NCBI GenBank assembly: GCA_010093705.1
Contig: MU006092.1
Coordinates: 1,578,111 to 1,642,110, forward strand
Source of the DNA: Patellaria atrata CBS 101060
Taxonomy: Eukaryota; Ascomycota; Dothideomycetes; Patellariales; Patellariaceae
DNA: 64,000 nucleotides
Reading direction: 5' to 3'
The notes under the pieces are model-generated. The model did no database searches. It had not been told where the DNA came from and saw nothing but the letters and a program-made list of their open reading frames with translations. Shown here piece by piece: positions 22,352 to 35,317 of the stretch. The position numbers and the translations under genes are program-made. Positions within the stretch are counted from its first letter, which is position 1. Each line of letters opens with the position of its first letter.

Positions 22352-24550
22352 ATGGAGGCTCATTCGCGCAGATATGGCCTCAGCGGTGTGACGACCAGCA
22401 TTTCGCTGGTATTGACGTTTTGTATTGTCTTAGGCCATTCACTTTCCACGGCCGGAGCTTTGGATACGAGCAGCGAAAGGAGCACATGGATTGTTGATAT
22501 AAATTCGAGGGTCACCTCCTCTGTCCAACGTATTTTCCATATTGTCAACACCAGGTCGACGCAGCGGATCGCATCTTGGGACATGGTGAGATTGTTAACT
22601 TTGTGTGGCGCGGCAACGAGTCTATTATTATGGAGGAGACGATCGAACAAGCAATTTAAGGAAACTTCTCAACGACAACTGACTACAGGCATCTCTGATA
22701 CTGTTGGTGTGGGTACGTAGGATATCTCGTTATCAGCTGAGTGCGAACACAAGGCCTTTACATGATGATCATTTAGTGACGCACGGACAGATGCCGTGAC
22801 TACAGATCCGGGTTTGCTGAAAAAGCATTCCAACTTAGAGTCATATACCGTACCAGGCACTGGCATCACATATCCCGGAATTCGAACTTTTTATCGGCCT
22901 CACCCCCAAGGCCATAAACTCCCGTCTAAACCTAACCCACTTCCTTTACTGGTTTTCGTACATGGTCTGGGTGGTTCTGTTGCTCAATTTCATCCTTTGC
23001 TGACAAGTCTTGTAAATGTCGCACCTTGTCTGAGCATTGATTTTCCCGGCTGTGGACTATCTGAGTTTTCTCCCAAGTCATGGGAAGCTTACACTACTGA
23101 TGCCCTTGTGCAGTTATTAGCAACAGTGATCAATAAGTATCGAGATGCGGAAACAGGACAGCAAATTGTATTCATCGGCCATAGCATGGGATGTTCCATT
23201 GCTACACTTTTAGCATCATCAACTTCTCCATATGCGAATCTGTTGTCATCTCACGTGGTGGGCTTCGTTGCGATATGTCCCAAAGCAGACGCTCTAACGC
23301 TCGAAGAGGCTAAGAAATTCAAGAAGCTCTTGCGTATTCCGGGTCCGATATTTGATTTATGGAGAAAATGGGATCGACGGGGAGGCACCGAGAGCGCTAG
23401 CGTTGCGCGTTTCACAGGACCGAACGCGGAAAACGAAACTAGGAAGCTACAGTTTCGCTTCAACGAGCAGAGCAGAACACCCGTCTGGAGACGTATGACC
23501 ACGGGCATACTTCCAGATTACTCATCTGGAGTCCCGAAAGGTGGTCTTCCTGGGAGAGAAGTTTGGGCTGGCCTTGCTCTGCCCATCTTCTTAGCAGCGG
23601 GAGAATTGGACAAAATTACTCCCGCAAGTGAACTGGAGAAAATAGCCGGCTTTCTTGGGAAATCACCAAACGATGAAATCAGGAAAAAGATAACTCGGGA
23701 TCCAAGCATGTCTGGTCCTGAGATGAAAGATGATAGACTTGATGGAGATGTCCGAACAGACAGTGCGTCCTTCATCTCATCAGAGGATTCGGATATAAAC
23801 AAGTCGGTTCCCGGAGAAACTCTTACATTCCGTCGAAGGGTTCTCAAGAAGATAGTTTTCCCTGCGCCAGCTTCGCACGCTTTGCTCTACGCACCATCCA
23901 CATGCCGTACCCTCGCTGGCTTGATACAAGCGTTTTTCACAGATCACATTGATAAACGCTTATCCCTAGGTTGGCAACTTCAGTATCTCACAACCGAAGG
24001 GAAATGGGATGTGAAGAATCTCGAAAAGTGGAAGGCCGTGAAACCTGTGTCTGAACCGATCGCGGATATCTTTCGTGCTATGAAGACTTTGAGAGAAGTT
24101 GATGAGTATCATTGCCCAAGGGTTTTTGTCGAGCAGTGGAAAGAAAAGATATACGCCATTGTGGATATCAGCCACGAAAGTCCCGTATATGACCCTAGAG
24201 GCTTGGAAATAGGTGGCATTGAGTATCACAAGTTTCCAACCGTTTCGAAGTTACCACCGAGCGTTGATGAGGTCAAGAGCTTCATCGACCTGATTGACGG
24301 CTTACGCGGGGGACAAGCTAGCGTCAGTAACGTTGTCAAATGCGGGCTGATAGGAGTCCATTGCCACTACGGGTTTAATCGCACAGGCTTTTTCATTGTG
24401 TGTTACTTGGTTGAGCGACTTGGATACAGGCTTCAGGATGCACTTGACGAGTTTGAAGGACAGAGACCACCAGGGATTCGTCACGATCATTTCATTGATA
24501 CTTTATTTGTGAGATATTGCACTAGCTTGAAAAGAGCTCCTACATTGTAA
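22352..24550 (+). CDS. Alpha/beta-hydrolase fused to a capping-enzyme-type Cys phosphatase
   Basis: Two exons, 22352-22712 and 22791-24550, give 706 residues (intron 78 bases). The second exon has no ATG at its beginning, so an upstream exon is required; the one chosen joins in frame as VGV-D-AVTTDPG. The true first ATG could be 22352 or the later one in front of VRLLTLCGAATSLLLWRR, a likely membrane anchor. Domain 1, about residues 145-500: alpha/beta-hydrolase with oxyanion loop VHGLGGS, nucleophile elbow GHSMG (Ser252), acid in AGELDKITP and His in ASHALLYAP. Domain 2, about 525-700: Cys phosphatase with P-loop HCHYGFNRTG (Cys645, Arg651). The text around it (YAIVDISHESPVYD, FFIVCYLVERLGY, RPPGIRHDHFIDTLFVRY) resembles metazoan capping-enzyme RNA 5'-triphosphatase more than classic dual-specificity phosphatases. 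Both active sites look complete. The substrates are unknown. Confidence 0.88.
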
Positions 24551-25006
24551 CGAGTATTGGCGATTATAGGACGACGATTCTATTCAGCAGTGCGTTCCTA
24601 GATACGAGCATTCAAGTGAAATTACTGTCTAAATAAACAGAGTTTTGGGGATACTGTAGTATTGATATTATCTGCTACCATATCAGTTCTAGGATTTAAA
24701 ATTCATGAGAAGCCATTCCGACTTCAACATCAAGTCTCCACGACGTAGAACTGTCAGGTAGCAACTCCTACTTCCAATATTCACTACGGACGGTTTCATC
24801 CATTTTCCAATCAGCCATTGCCGAAGCAGAATAAGGATTCTTCAAAGAATGTCCTTTGTAAAAGTTATGATATCATACTCGCACGAAGAGCTAGTTCTAA
24901 ACCTCGGCAACCCAACGCCCCGCTCATACTCACCACCTAATGCTACACACAATGCCAGTCTGGGGCGATTCTTTTCAGGATACGACTCCTTTATTCGGGT
25001 CGTATC
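24551..25006. other. Intergenic
   Basis: Short spacer between two genes on the plus strand. It holds the terminator side of the fusion gene and the promoter of the Nudix gene. No gene seen. Confidence 0.6.
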
Positions 25007-26359
25007 ATGCCCCATACTCTCATTGGGACAAGTTCTTCTTCGATAACAGCTATACAGAGATTACGCTACTGTACTGTACGGCCAACATCATCCATCGCTC
25101 GTGAAGCAGCGCAGTCAAGCTGGAATCAAAAGATTCAGATAAAACGCCGTATGGTAACTCCAAGAATGTATTCAAAGGACCATGTAAGAACCTCCACACA
25201 AATCTCGACCTCGCCTGGGGAAAAGACTGCTCCTGTACCCAGACCAAGCGCAAGGTTCAGTGAATCCCTCTGTTTGTACCAATGTCTCGCTGATCTTTCA
25301 TAGTGTGATTCTTGTTTCACATACGAATCAAGTCCTTCTCCTCCACAGAGTCAAATCTTCTAGCTCCTTCCCATCTGCTCACGTCTTCCCGGGGGGGAAC
25401 CTTTCCGAATTCCATGACGGCAGAATCCCAGGACCAGACCAACCTGGCCGGCACGACGACTCTGAACCGTACAGGCTAGCAGCTGTGAGGGAAACTTTTG
25501 AAGAAAGTGGAATCTTACTAGCCCGGAATCGTCAAACGGGGAGACTGTTGGAAATTAAGGAGAAAGAGAGGGAAGAAGGAAGACGTGCGGTTTACAGCGG
25601 AGACATCTCGTTTCCAAAATGGCTGCACAAATATGAAGGAGTAGCTGATATTGGTAAGTAACCAACGTCCCTATGTCCTTGAAGTATTTCAGGAGAAAAT
25701 TCGCTGACGACATGCTAGAGAATCTCATTCCTTTCACGCGGTGGGTGACACCAGCTTCTGTTCCTAAGCGCTTTACGACGCAAATGTATATCTACTTCCT
25801 TCCCGTTGGAGCGTTTAATCATGTTCCTGAACCTCCTCCATCTCAATCGGAAGACACCATCCTTGCAGACTCTGACGGGGAGATCGTAATTCCAACTCCT
25901 ACTCATGACGGTGGGATTGAACATACAGCCGCCCGCTTCCTCTCTTCGTCCGCATGGCTTTCCCGAGCGCGCACAAATAAAATAATACTATTTCCTCCCC
26001 AGTTCCTCCTCCTTTACCTTGTATCTTCGTTTTTCTCGTCGTCCGATCGAGATTTTTGCAGTAAACCAGCAGGTAGGGCAATGCTTGAGCGGCAACGGGG
26101 GAAGTTAAAAGAGTTCATACACTCGGGTGACCCACCTTGGGGTATTAAAGTTATAAGCCCACGCCCAGTAGCGAAGGCTCGAGATGGGAGGAGCATTCTA
26201 GATTTGAGTTGGTCTGGTGCGGAACTGGAAGGTTGTGGTAGGACTGGGGAGAAAGACCTTGTTGTCTTAACGAATTTTAAGAAAGAAGGACCTAGAGATG
26301 TAGATGTAATGAAGCGACTCGACGTTGATGTAGATGTAGGGAAGTTGTCGAGAATATGA
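25007..26359 (+). CDS. Nudix hydrolase, NUDT19-like
   Basis: Exons 25007-25254, 25304-25653 and 25719-26359 give 412 residues. The join between exons 1 and 2 restores PRPSASVILVSHTNQVLLLHR, the first strand of the Nudix fold. The catalytic box is the expanded form of the NUDT19 group: GGNLSEF, then an insertion, then AAVRETFEESGILL, matching REUxEExGU. The C-terminal region has FTRWVTP and RFTTQMYIYFLPVG as in this family, and an acidic DVDV repeat near the end. NUDT19 relatives hydrolyse CoA and related diphosphates. The N-terminus (Arg- and Ser-rich, few acids over about 48 residues) could be a mitochondrial presequence if translation starts at 25007; a later ATG at 25151 would remove it. 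Donor 1 (GTTCAG) is weak. Copies of GTACTGTAC lie within exon 1 near 25070. Confidence 0.85.
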
Positions 26360-26537
26360 AATGGGACTTTCCTCTCCATTACTCGTATTAAATTAGGAAG
26401 AAGAACAGTACCTTATTAATGGCTCGGAGAAATAGCGGCGGTGGGTCCTGTGGTCTGCCGTATTACAGTTAGGTACTTTTTTCTATGCATCTTCGATCGC
26501 TCTCGCAACCGACTATTCTGAGTCGATCAACTACCTA

Positions 26538-29500
26538 ATGTCCTCTAATCGTGTGATTTCCCCTATAATCACTTCGACCCTTTTTACGTTGCCCGAATCC
26601 AGGATATGTCCCCAATGTCGTTCGAAGCTTCGTCAACATTACTGGTCGATCAAGGGTTATAGGCGCCGATCGAGACTCTCGTCTCCGTCCATCAAAGCGT
26701 TTGGTGATGCATATAGTGGAAACCATAAAGAACGTCAAGAACATCTACAGTTGAGCGATGATCTTTCCAGAATATCGTTACCGTTTATACAGAACGTTGA
26801 AAAGAGGAGCGAACGACAAGTAGGGAAAAAAGATCAGCAGAGAGATCTGCTACCAAGGGCGTCGGCACTTTACATTACATCGACAATTCGCAATCGTTCA
26901 TCTCTCGCAGAATGGGAAATCAGTAACCAGATGTATTGGAGTGGACAGAGTGCCAAAAAGTGGAAAATCGTTGGAATCCAGCGCAGACCTCGTCGGGCAT
27001 TCAGTAGGACAGTCCATCGGCTGGCCTCAAATCACTATAGAGCTATACATTCAACAACGAGTGTGAGTAGATATCTGGAGAATCAATTACACGCCCCTAA
27101 TACCTCTTTTCTACTTATAGAGCCCCCCTGTTGCGGTGGAGGTGTTTCCATCATCCCTGCAGCTTCGAAGAACAAGTCGACTTTGGCATGGTCAAGATGC
27201 AATAACCATAAGGGAACGTTTGGCGCTATGGCAGAAGGAGAATGCTCAGTCGAATCAAAATAAATCAGATCCGCTAGGTACTGATATTTTTGACTCTTTT
27301 ACTGCTGACACTCGTTCAGAGGAGGCCTCTGCACAAATAGATGATGATTATATATCTGACTTAGAATATGAACTTACAAGTGCTACGAAATTCGAACCAG
27401 GCGACCTCCTTGAATTAAGGTATTCTTTTTCTAGTCCTCGCATGCCCAGTCACTAACTTCATGACACAGGGTCGGCATAGATAGAGATACACTCTTAGCT
27501 ATTCATATCCGAATCCTTGGCGAATTCAAGGAGTGCCTTACAATTACAGGAAAGACCGTTCAATACATGTATTCAGACGTTCACTTCACAATCAAACACT
27601 TTGTAGATCCAGCGGTCGTGAAGAGAATTATTCCACATCTTCCAGAGGAAGGGTTTACCAAAGAAGTAAGGGTCAAGTCCAAATATACGGATTTCAGCGC
27701 TCCCCGTACTGTCACAGCCCCTGTTGTTGAGAAACTCGTCGATCTTCAGAACGAAATTGAGGAAATATATCGCAAAAATGCATCCGTCCTTGACAATGCT
27801 CATGGCATTCTCGCACATCCTACCGAACTCCGGTTTGGATCCCTTGAGAGTATCGCACAAAAGTTGCTTGGGCCCACAATTAGGGTTTTAGACTACCCGA
27901 CGATCTTTGCGGTTCGCAAAGCTCTTCTTCGAGCTGGGTATGGAATCAGCTTTGATGAACGTTCCGCACGAAACTTAGCTGTTTATCGTATCAGACCTTT
28001 GATCCATGTTGAAGGAGTAGATAAGGTGGTGCAGTGGATTCGCTCCCATCAAGAGTACATATCAGCTACACAAAGCTTCGGGAACCGGAAGATTGAGATC
28101 TCGAATTACAGTGGAGCAAAAATAATTGAAAGCTTTGTATCGAAGGCAAGACTGCTCATCGAGCAAAGTCGACTGAACCGGAAGCCTATGAACGGTGGAC
28201 TTGGTCCAATCATACCTCAAACCCCGACTGGCGACTCCATACATTCCTCCCAAAATGTGATGATATCTATCAACAATTTCTCAGAGACGGACCGCTTAAT
28301 CATAGATTTTTTAACATCTTGGTGCATAGGTGATAAATTTCGCTATATTGGGAAGCTCCAATCTCTCGGGTCTATGGTCCTTCGCGCTGTTGGAAAATAC
28401 CAAGGGTTCGTGCTTGATGGCTCGACTGCCTGTTTATTCCTTCAAGAGTTAGGCGTTATCAGTCCGTTCACGAATCCTATAATGTTTGATGAAAACCTAC
28501 TATTGCCAGCTGCTAGACACTCTTTACAGCTCGAACAGTTACAGTCAAGAGTAGATAACATGGCTTATCAAGACGATCTTAGTTTCAATGATAGTATGAG
28601 TCATTTACGGAAAGATTGGAAAGATCTAGATGTTTACTGCATTGACGGGATAGGTGCTGAAGAAATCGACGACGGCATATCCTTAGAAAGGGTACCTGAC
28701 TCTGCGGATGTTTGGGTCCATATACACGTCGCCAATCCTACAGCTTTTTTTGACAGATCACACCTTTTGTCTAGAATGGCTGCGCACATGGCTGAATCGA
28801 TATATTTCCCGGAAAAGACCTTCCCGATGCTTCCAAAACCAGTAACCGCGAATCACTTCAGCCTAGCCCCTAATCGGCCTGTTCTGACATTCAGCGCGAA
28901 ACTAAATACAAAGGCAGAAATTTTAAAAATTGGGATATGTCCTGGAATCATACGGAACGTGATATCTCTGACACCACTTAACCTTGGGAAACTCCTGGGT
29001 CTACCTGATGCGAAAGGCTCGCAGATTAAGCTCACAGTTGGCAAGGGAGTTCTATGGAACTCTGATGAAGTAACTACTGACCATCCCCACGTCGACGTGA
29101 GTGAATCACAAAAGAAGGACTTACTCACACTGCTTGAATTGGTCACTCGACGCTATCAGAGAAGGTCTGGCGGCAGAGCTCTCGCCCAGATAATTGAAAA
29201 TACAGCAGAGGCATTTCCATACTACAACTCAACCATTGGGCCTAATCCCCAAATCATGCATACTACTAAACCCAGATATCAATCAGGAGACCCATTGATC
29301 CAACTTCAGGCGGTGGCACATAAGCCCTGGACCGACACAATGCATCTCATCACATCAGATCTCTTCGTTGGGGAGCTAATGGGAATGTGTGGCGAGATTG
29401 GGGCCAAATGGACCAAAGACAGGAATATCCCAATCATCTACAGAGGTGGTGGGACTCTAACTCAAGTCGATGAATACTGGAAATATCTCGATGAGATCAC

Positions 29501-30155
29501 TAATCTTGTGAACCAAAAGATCGAGGTGCCCCATTACGCTCAAGCTCACCTCCTCAGAATCATGGGAAGCGCCGTCGAATCTTCAACGCCGGTCCAGAAC
29601 AAAACCCAGGGATACCCACAATACGCGAAATTAACAAGCCCGTTGCGCAGATATTCAGATATGATAGGCCATTGGCAGATTGAAGCTGCATTAAGAGAGG
29701 AGCATGCGAGGGGCCATATGTTTTTAGGAACTACCGACAACCTTGGACTCCCATTTACGAAATCAGAAATTGACAGCATGATCCCCCGGCTAAACGTAAA
29801 AGCACGCCGCATAAAAAATGCCTCGAGGTTGAGCAGAGCTTTTTGGAGGACCCAATTCTTTTTCCGTGCTCATTACTTCAACCAGGCAGACCTCCCCGCC
29901 GAATATACTGCAGAGGTGTTGAAGATGTCAAAGGACGAAAGATCTTTCTGGGTTTGGATAAGAGAATTCAGTTTCCCTGCGTCGATGCGTTTACCAAGTT
30001 CGGGAAATGTCGAACTTGGTGATCTGTGGTCAGTCAAGCTTGTCGAAATCAATCCATATTTTCGTGAAAAGACTGTAGAACCAGTGAGCCTATTAAGGCG
30101 ACAACCCGATGAGGTTTTCTCAAAACTCAATCCATTCCAAGAGATTCGGTGGTAA
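26538..30155 (+). CDS. cyt-4: Mitochondrial RNase II-family 3'-5' exoribonuclease (CYT-4/Dss1 type)
   Basis: Exons 26538-27062, 27121-27419 and 27470-30155 give 1169 residues (introns 58 and 50 bases). It degrades mitochondrial RNA 3' to 5'; in yeast the equivalent (Dss1/Msu1) pairs with helicase Suv3, and Neurospora CYT-4 is needed for mitochondrial RNA splicing and turnover. The N-terminus is rich in Arg and Ser with almost no acids, as expected for matrix import. The linking region DAITIRERLALWQKEN and the second-exon beta-domain EPGDLLELRVGI precede a long central region. The RNB catalytic domain starts at DVYCIDGIGAEEIDDGIS with the metal-binding Asp cluster, continues through WVHIHVANPTAFFDR, and includes YAKLTSPLRRYSDMIGHWQ, the conserved RNA-binding and catalytic Arg region. 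The C-terminal end forms an S1-like barrel. Both splice joins restore conserved-looking text. Length is normal for the family. Confidence 0.92.
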
Positions 30156-32259
30156 ACATTTAGAGGGGCGTTAATGGGGTATAGGAGCCAGGACATGAGT
30201 TTTCAAGCGTTATGGGTATATTGGGTACCTGAAATTTTGTCGGCATTATTCTCGTGATAGGGTGTAGTTTTAGATAACTATCTGATGCAAACGGACAGCA
30301 TCCGAACTTCAGCGTCGTCGGTATGTCAGAATGACCTGGATAGATATCGTAGGGTAATAAGGCGAGGCGGCCAATTGAACATGATGAAAGGTATATCTCA
30401 CAGTGAGGCGGTATGTACTCCGTATCCAAACCAAAAGCCAAATTGTCGGGAGCGACCCCTTGCCCGCTAGTGAGGCTATGGTGTATGCTGTACTACAGTT
30501 GACGCTTTCTTGTGTGCTGGGAGTTTAAGGTAGTTTGCGTGGTGGTGTCTTCGGTGTTTTGTCCCACGCTTAGGTTGAGTGTCGTCGCGATCGGGCCTGG
30601 GGATCGCAGCATGAACGAATGAATGAATTCATCACCTTGGTCAGTGTTTGGTCTCTCGCTTTGACCGTTACTGCAGGTACTGTACTGTACGTACAATACA
30701 GTACGAGTATAGGTATCCCGTCGTTCAGAGTACATACATAAAATTATTGTACAGTACGGTATCATCAGAACTAAAAAAGGTATCTACTGTAAGTTCTAAT
30801 CCTACTGCACTGCACAGGATGACGCACGGCTGGCTAATTAAGGTAGAACTATGCATAACAGGCTCGTTTCCCGCCATGGCAATCCGTAAGGTGGTGCTTG
30901 ACGGCTCGTGATCGATAAGTAGAACTATAGGCTTTCAAAGGCTTGCTATGATTCATCACCGTCATAGTTCAACGAAAAAAGGTACCATAGGCCAACATCG
31001 TCTTGAAAGAGTTTGCAAGTTGGCTTTGAGCTGAGATCTATGCTTGGTTGAATTTCTTGTCTTGGTTTCCTCATCATCAGCCACCGTTGGCTATGTTTGG
31101 CTCATGTGTCAGTTCTCTTACAAGCTACGGAGTACATTTGTATATATTCTTCTCACTTTCTTCCATCAAACCGTCCCCCATCAGCCTATCACCTCAATTC
31201 CAGGCCGCTATGTCTTTCATTTTGACAAGCCACCATCTCCTGTCTACACAGATCTACCGTATGTACATTACTCCGTCGTGTTCGTACACTTTACTTGATG
31301 CCGCTCATCACACGCACAGACTTTCTCAACGAAGTTCCTTGCCATCCTTTCAATAACACCCTGTCAGCCATCGGACCCACAAAGGGATTAGCGCTCCAAG
31401 CGGAGATTAGCGAGCATGTCCTGCGCTCGGATGCAAGATCTTCGGCTCGCCGGGCGGCAGGTACCCTTGTGAGGTACTGTACTTTTCGGGATATACACTC
31501 CGTAACCCTCTTGATATCAAACCCCCAAAACCCGACTCTCTGGCAACCCCGTCACACACCCACGCAGGAAATCTGAGAGGCGTTGATGCGTGCAAGATGC
31601 AACCTCCCACTCGGGTCCAACCCTACCATTGGCGGTTTTCCAATCCTGAAGCGGGTCATTGGTCCTACTCGACTCCTGTTAGTTGACGACTTGGCCAGGA
31701 GGCCAGAAAGACACATAACTTTTGTAGGCCGACGGCACCGCTTCACTCACCGCTGATGGACCACTCTTACACAATGAAATTCGTAACACTGGATCCCTAA
31801 CGTAGTCTTTGGCGTACCTCTCGTGACCACAGGGGAGCAACCCTCGAGACGTTGTCTGCCAGTAGAACCTACACGCCGGAAACTTTACGCCTTGCATATT
31901 TTTAACTAAATCTCTCGGGACTTGTAATACATAATGGGCCAGCTTCAACCTGGTTGTCGGAATCGCCAAGGCAGAATGATTTGAGTTTTTGTTCGTCGCA
32001 GTTGCTGATGCTCCTTCCTCTATGGGAATCTCTTTAATGTTTAGTGATCATGTAGATTTAGAGTGGTGTATCGATATTCCGTATATCGAGCTGTACGTGT
32101 GATGTATGTTTTTAGCATCTGTATATGTGGTCGAGCATGTCCGAAAGAGAACTTCAACAATTCCTTGTGTTCTGCTGTCATCTCTCCTTCAGTCTTAGAT
32201 ATCTTGATCGTCCGATTATTTCACCTGATTTATAGGGCAGTATCGACAAAAATTGGATT
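30156..32259. other. Intergenic with dense GTAC-type motifs
   Basis: About 2.1 kb. A cluster of GTACTGTAC-type motifs is at 30676-30704, with others near 30749 and 31475. A minus-strand frame at 31679-31969 is open further upstream but has no ATG and no recognisable domain. No gene can be supported. Confidence 0.55.
30676..30760. repeat. Cluster of TACAGTAC/GTACTGTAC motifs
   Basis: Between 30676 and 30704 the sequence reads GGTACTGTACTGTACGTAC followed by AATACAGTAC, and GTACAGTAC recurs at about 30749-30757. The block is partly self-complementary. The same short motif recurs in many intergenic places of this window. Confidence 0.8.
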
Positions 32260-34954
32260 ATGAGCAACCGTCCTCCATCCTCTGCGGCACCACCGAGCTC
32301 GACCGATGATGCTGACAACAATACGGATTCAGCTCGGGCGTCACAGTCGGACCCTGTCAGGAAGAGGAAACAAGATCGTCAAAAGTTATCTTGCACAAAG
32401 TGCCGTGACCGCAAGGTAAAGGTAGAGTATCATACGATAATAAAAAGGTCCGTTCGAAGCCCTATACTAACTAACTCTCCAGTGTGATCGCACAAAACCG
32501 TGCTTTGCATGTTGTGCTCGGGGACATCCCAAAGAATGCCATTTTGTCGTTGCGGAAGGAAGTGACTATGGCCCCATTCAGCAGTCATACGAAATCCGCA
32601 AGTTACGAGAAGAAAACGAGACCATGAGGAAACGATTGCAAGAGCTCGGAGGTCAAACTGGATCAGATGATGACCAAGTATCTCTGCCCCTATTACGCAC
32701 TTCTAGTGGGATGGGAAGCACGCGTCGAAATAGCCGCAAACAAACAAACCTTGCGCAACAGAAGTTCAAAGCCCAGGAATTGCCGCAAAGTCTTTATTTT
32801 GCGAGTCCAGGGATAGCAAGTATCGTTAATAACGTACGTCATCCGCTGTCTAACGTAAAAGGGGATAATTCTGTAGGCCCGTGATAATAATGACCATAGT
32901 TTGCCAACCTCACTGTGGGTCCTAAGTCTTTGACACAATCAGTATCTCTAGACTTGGATATCTACACAGCTCACAATGGTCCCGCTTACCCCTTTGCCAC
33001 CATGTGGAAAGCTACGCCTCAAGAATGCATCCCTACACTGCTTAAATGCTTGCCTCCGAAGGAGGAGATACGGGACCACCTCCGCAGTTTTCAGACGCGT
33101 GCGCAAATGCTATCATTCCCATACCTACCAGAAGAAGTTACCCATAAAGAGGTCGAACACTTTCTTGCCGACGCAAAGAGAAACGTAGAACTGTTCCCTG
33201 ACCGGCTGGCGATGATATTCGCTGCGTTAGCTTTAGGGGCGCAATCGGGTGTTTTCGACAAGCAGGGGGGGGAATGGGTTGAGAAAGCCATGGACCGCGA
33301 AATCTCGAAATGCAACGTATTTAGTAAGAATCAGAACCAGTCTTCTCGTTCTAGAACGTGTACTGATATATCTCTGGTGTAGTCGCCGCGTCAATGCAGG
33401 CTTTACGGATGTCTTCTTTCATGAACCGACCCAATCTAATCAGCGTCCAAACCCTTGTTATGCTCGGACCGTATCTGACGAATTCTGGGCGGTTTTTGGA
33501 TGCTTGGACGCTTTTCGGCACAACGATTCGCCTAGCCCATTCAATCGGCCTCCATCGAAACCCGAGATACATCGACCCGACCCCTTCACCTCGGGAAGCA
33601 GCGATTCGCCAGACCCTTTGGTGGTGGATGCTGCAGATGGACGAATCTTACTCTATCACCCACGGGCGGCCCCTTGGGATTAGTTCGATAGGGGATTGCC
33701 CGCCACCCGAACCTTTGACGAGTAATCCGACACTTGTGAGGTTGGGGGAGTACGTTAATCAGTTCACGTTGCTATCAAGACAGATTTTGAGCACAGAGAT
33801 TTTGACGAGTTCACTTATTGATGAGTTTACGGATGCATTGTGTCGGCTGTGGGATACGGTACCGGAAAGTGTCAGGTTTGAAGAGGCGTGGCTAGCCAAT
33901 TGTGGGAAGAAGGGTGAAGACGACCTAGACTGGCCTTTGGACGCTGTCTCAGCAGGTAAGTTTCCCATTGCCTTTCAATGGGCTTTAGAGAATATTTGTG
34001 TTAACTTAAGATTTCTCAGTCCTATACGCCAAAACAAACAACACCCTCATCCTCTTAAACCGTCAACGTCATGATAGCGCCTCTCACCCCGCATCCCCCT
34101 CAGCCTCAAACTCTCCAATCGTTCCCTCCGTGCTACCTAACAGCAGCCGCTCCTCAACCCGCTCTATCCGCCCCTCCTCCGCCTCCTCCTCTTATGCAAC
34201 ACCTGTAGCCCCAAACCCCCAATCTACGACCACTCCTCCTCGCGGCCATATCCTCGTACTAACATCCTGCGTCTCTCTCCTAACAGCATTCTTATATACC
34301 TTCCATCACTGTCCTGCCGCCTTCATATGCTGGGGCTTTTGTCAGCAGGCATTCAATGCCTGCACCATCATCTTGCTCGATGCGCTCGAGACGGGAAATC
34401 TAGACCGTCTGCCGCGGGTCGAGCAAGCCTACGCGGTTTTCATGATGTTGGCGCGGTGTGGGGTTCACGGCGTCGCAGGGGAAGCGGTGGGGAGGATCGG
34501 AGAGGGAATCAGAAGGTGTCTAGAGAAACAGCAGAGAGGAGAAAGCGTTGATATTGGGCTCGGGAGGGAACAGCCCGGTCCTTCAAACCACCCACCCACC
34601 CTATATGCCGGCAAAGCGACCACTCAACACCCCTTCTCAAACCCGGTGCCCGGCGCAGTATACTCTCCTCACCCACTCGCCCCCCCATCCTTCGATCCCT
34701 CGTTTATCCCAGGTTCCGGTTCCTCGTCCCCGACAACGCTCAAACGCACGCATGGTCTTGATGCAGATGCCTCTCCGAGAGCGCCGATGGCGAAGAGGCC
34801 GCAGATGGCGAGGGCGAGTCATAGTTTTCCGCCTGTGGTGCCAAGTCCGCTTAGTACTGGCGATGTACACATGATGGAATGGGAAGACGAAGAGCAGGAG
34901 ATGATGAAGCCCGCAGGAGGTTATGGGAGGGGACGCGGGCGGGGAATGGGGTAA
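32260..34954 (+). CDS. Zn2Cys6 fungal-specific transcription factor
   Basis: Exons 32260-32421, 32483-32833, 32900-33323, 33383-33955 and 34020-34954 give 814 residues; introns are 59-66 bases with standard donors and CTAAC/CTGAT-like branch sites. The DNA-binding domain is SCTKCRDRKVK, then intron 1, then CDRTKPCFACCARGHPKEC, giving Cys45, 48, 55, 61, 64 and 73 of a binuclear zinc cluster. A linker and coiled coil follow (EIRKLREENETMRKRLQEL). The middle homology region has LDAWTLFGTTIRLAHSIGLHRNP and AIRQTLWWWMLQMDESYS, typical of the fungal_trans domain. The C-terminal 250 residues are Pro/Ser-rich and end in a GRGRGRGMG tail. Targets are unknown. It is convergent with the carboxylesterase gene, 363 bases away. 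Confidence 0.93.
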
Positions 34955-35317
34955 GAGTCTCCACAAAAAAAGTGTAAATAGGTGATTAGAGGGTTGGTCG
35001 AGGCGGATGGAGAGACTTAGAGGGGAACGGAGAGGAGACTAGGTAAATAGATATAGATATTTCGGTTATTTGTAAAGCATATCTAATCTTATCTTAATCG
35101 GTAGAAAGAGTCTTTGAGCGTGCGGTTGGGAAGCCCGGGCAAACTCTAGCTTAAAACCTTTCCTCTATGTGAGATGGAAAAAATTCGACTTAACTTGTAA
35201 CTTCGATGGATATTACATTTCAAAACGAATCGAATTGTATATTTATGCTCAAATTGGACTCGGTTATGCTCTTTTAGCATTATTTTCTTGTTAACTCCAG
35301 GAGGATCATTCGCAGCA
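34955..35317. other. Intergenic between convergent genes
   Basis: The 3' flanks of the Zn2Cys6 gene and the carboxylesterase gene. AT-rich; no further structure noted. Confidence 0.6.

Noticed and set aside
31679-31969. Minus-strand open frame of about 130 codons including its upstream part
   Set aside because: No ATG start and no domain. A faint resemblance of HYVLQVPRD to the start of glyoxalase-fold proteins is not continued.
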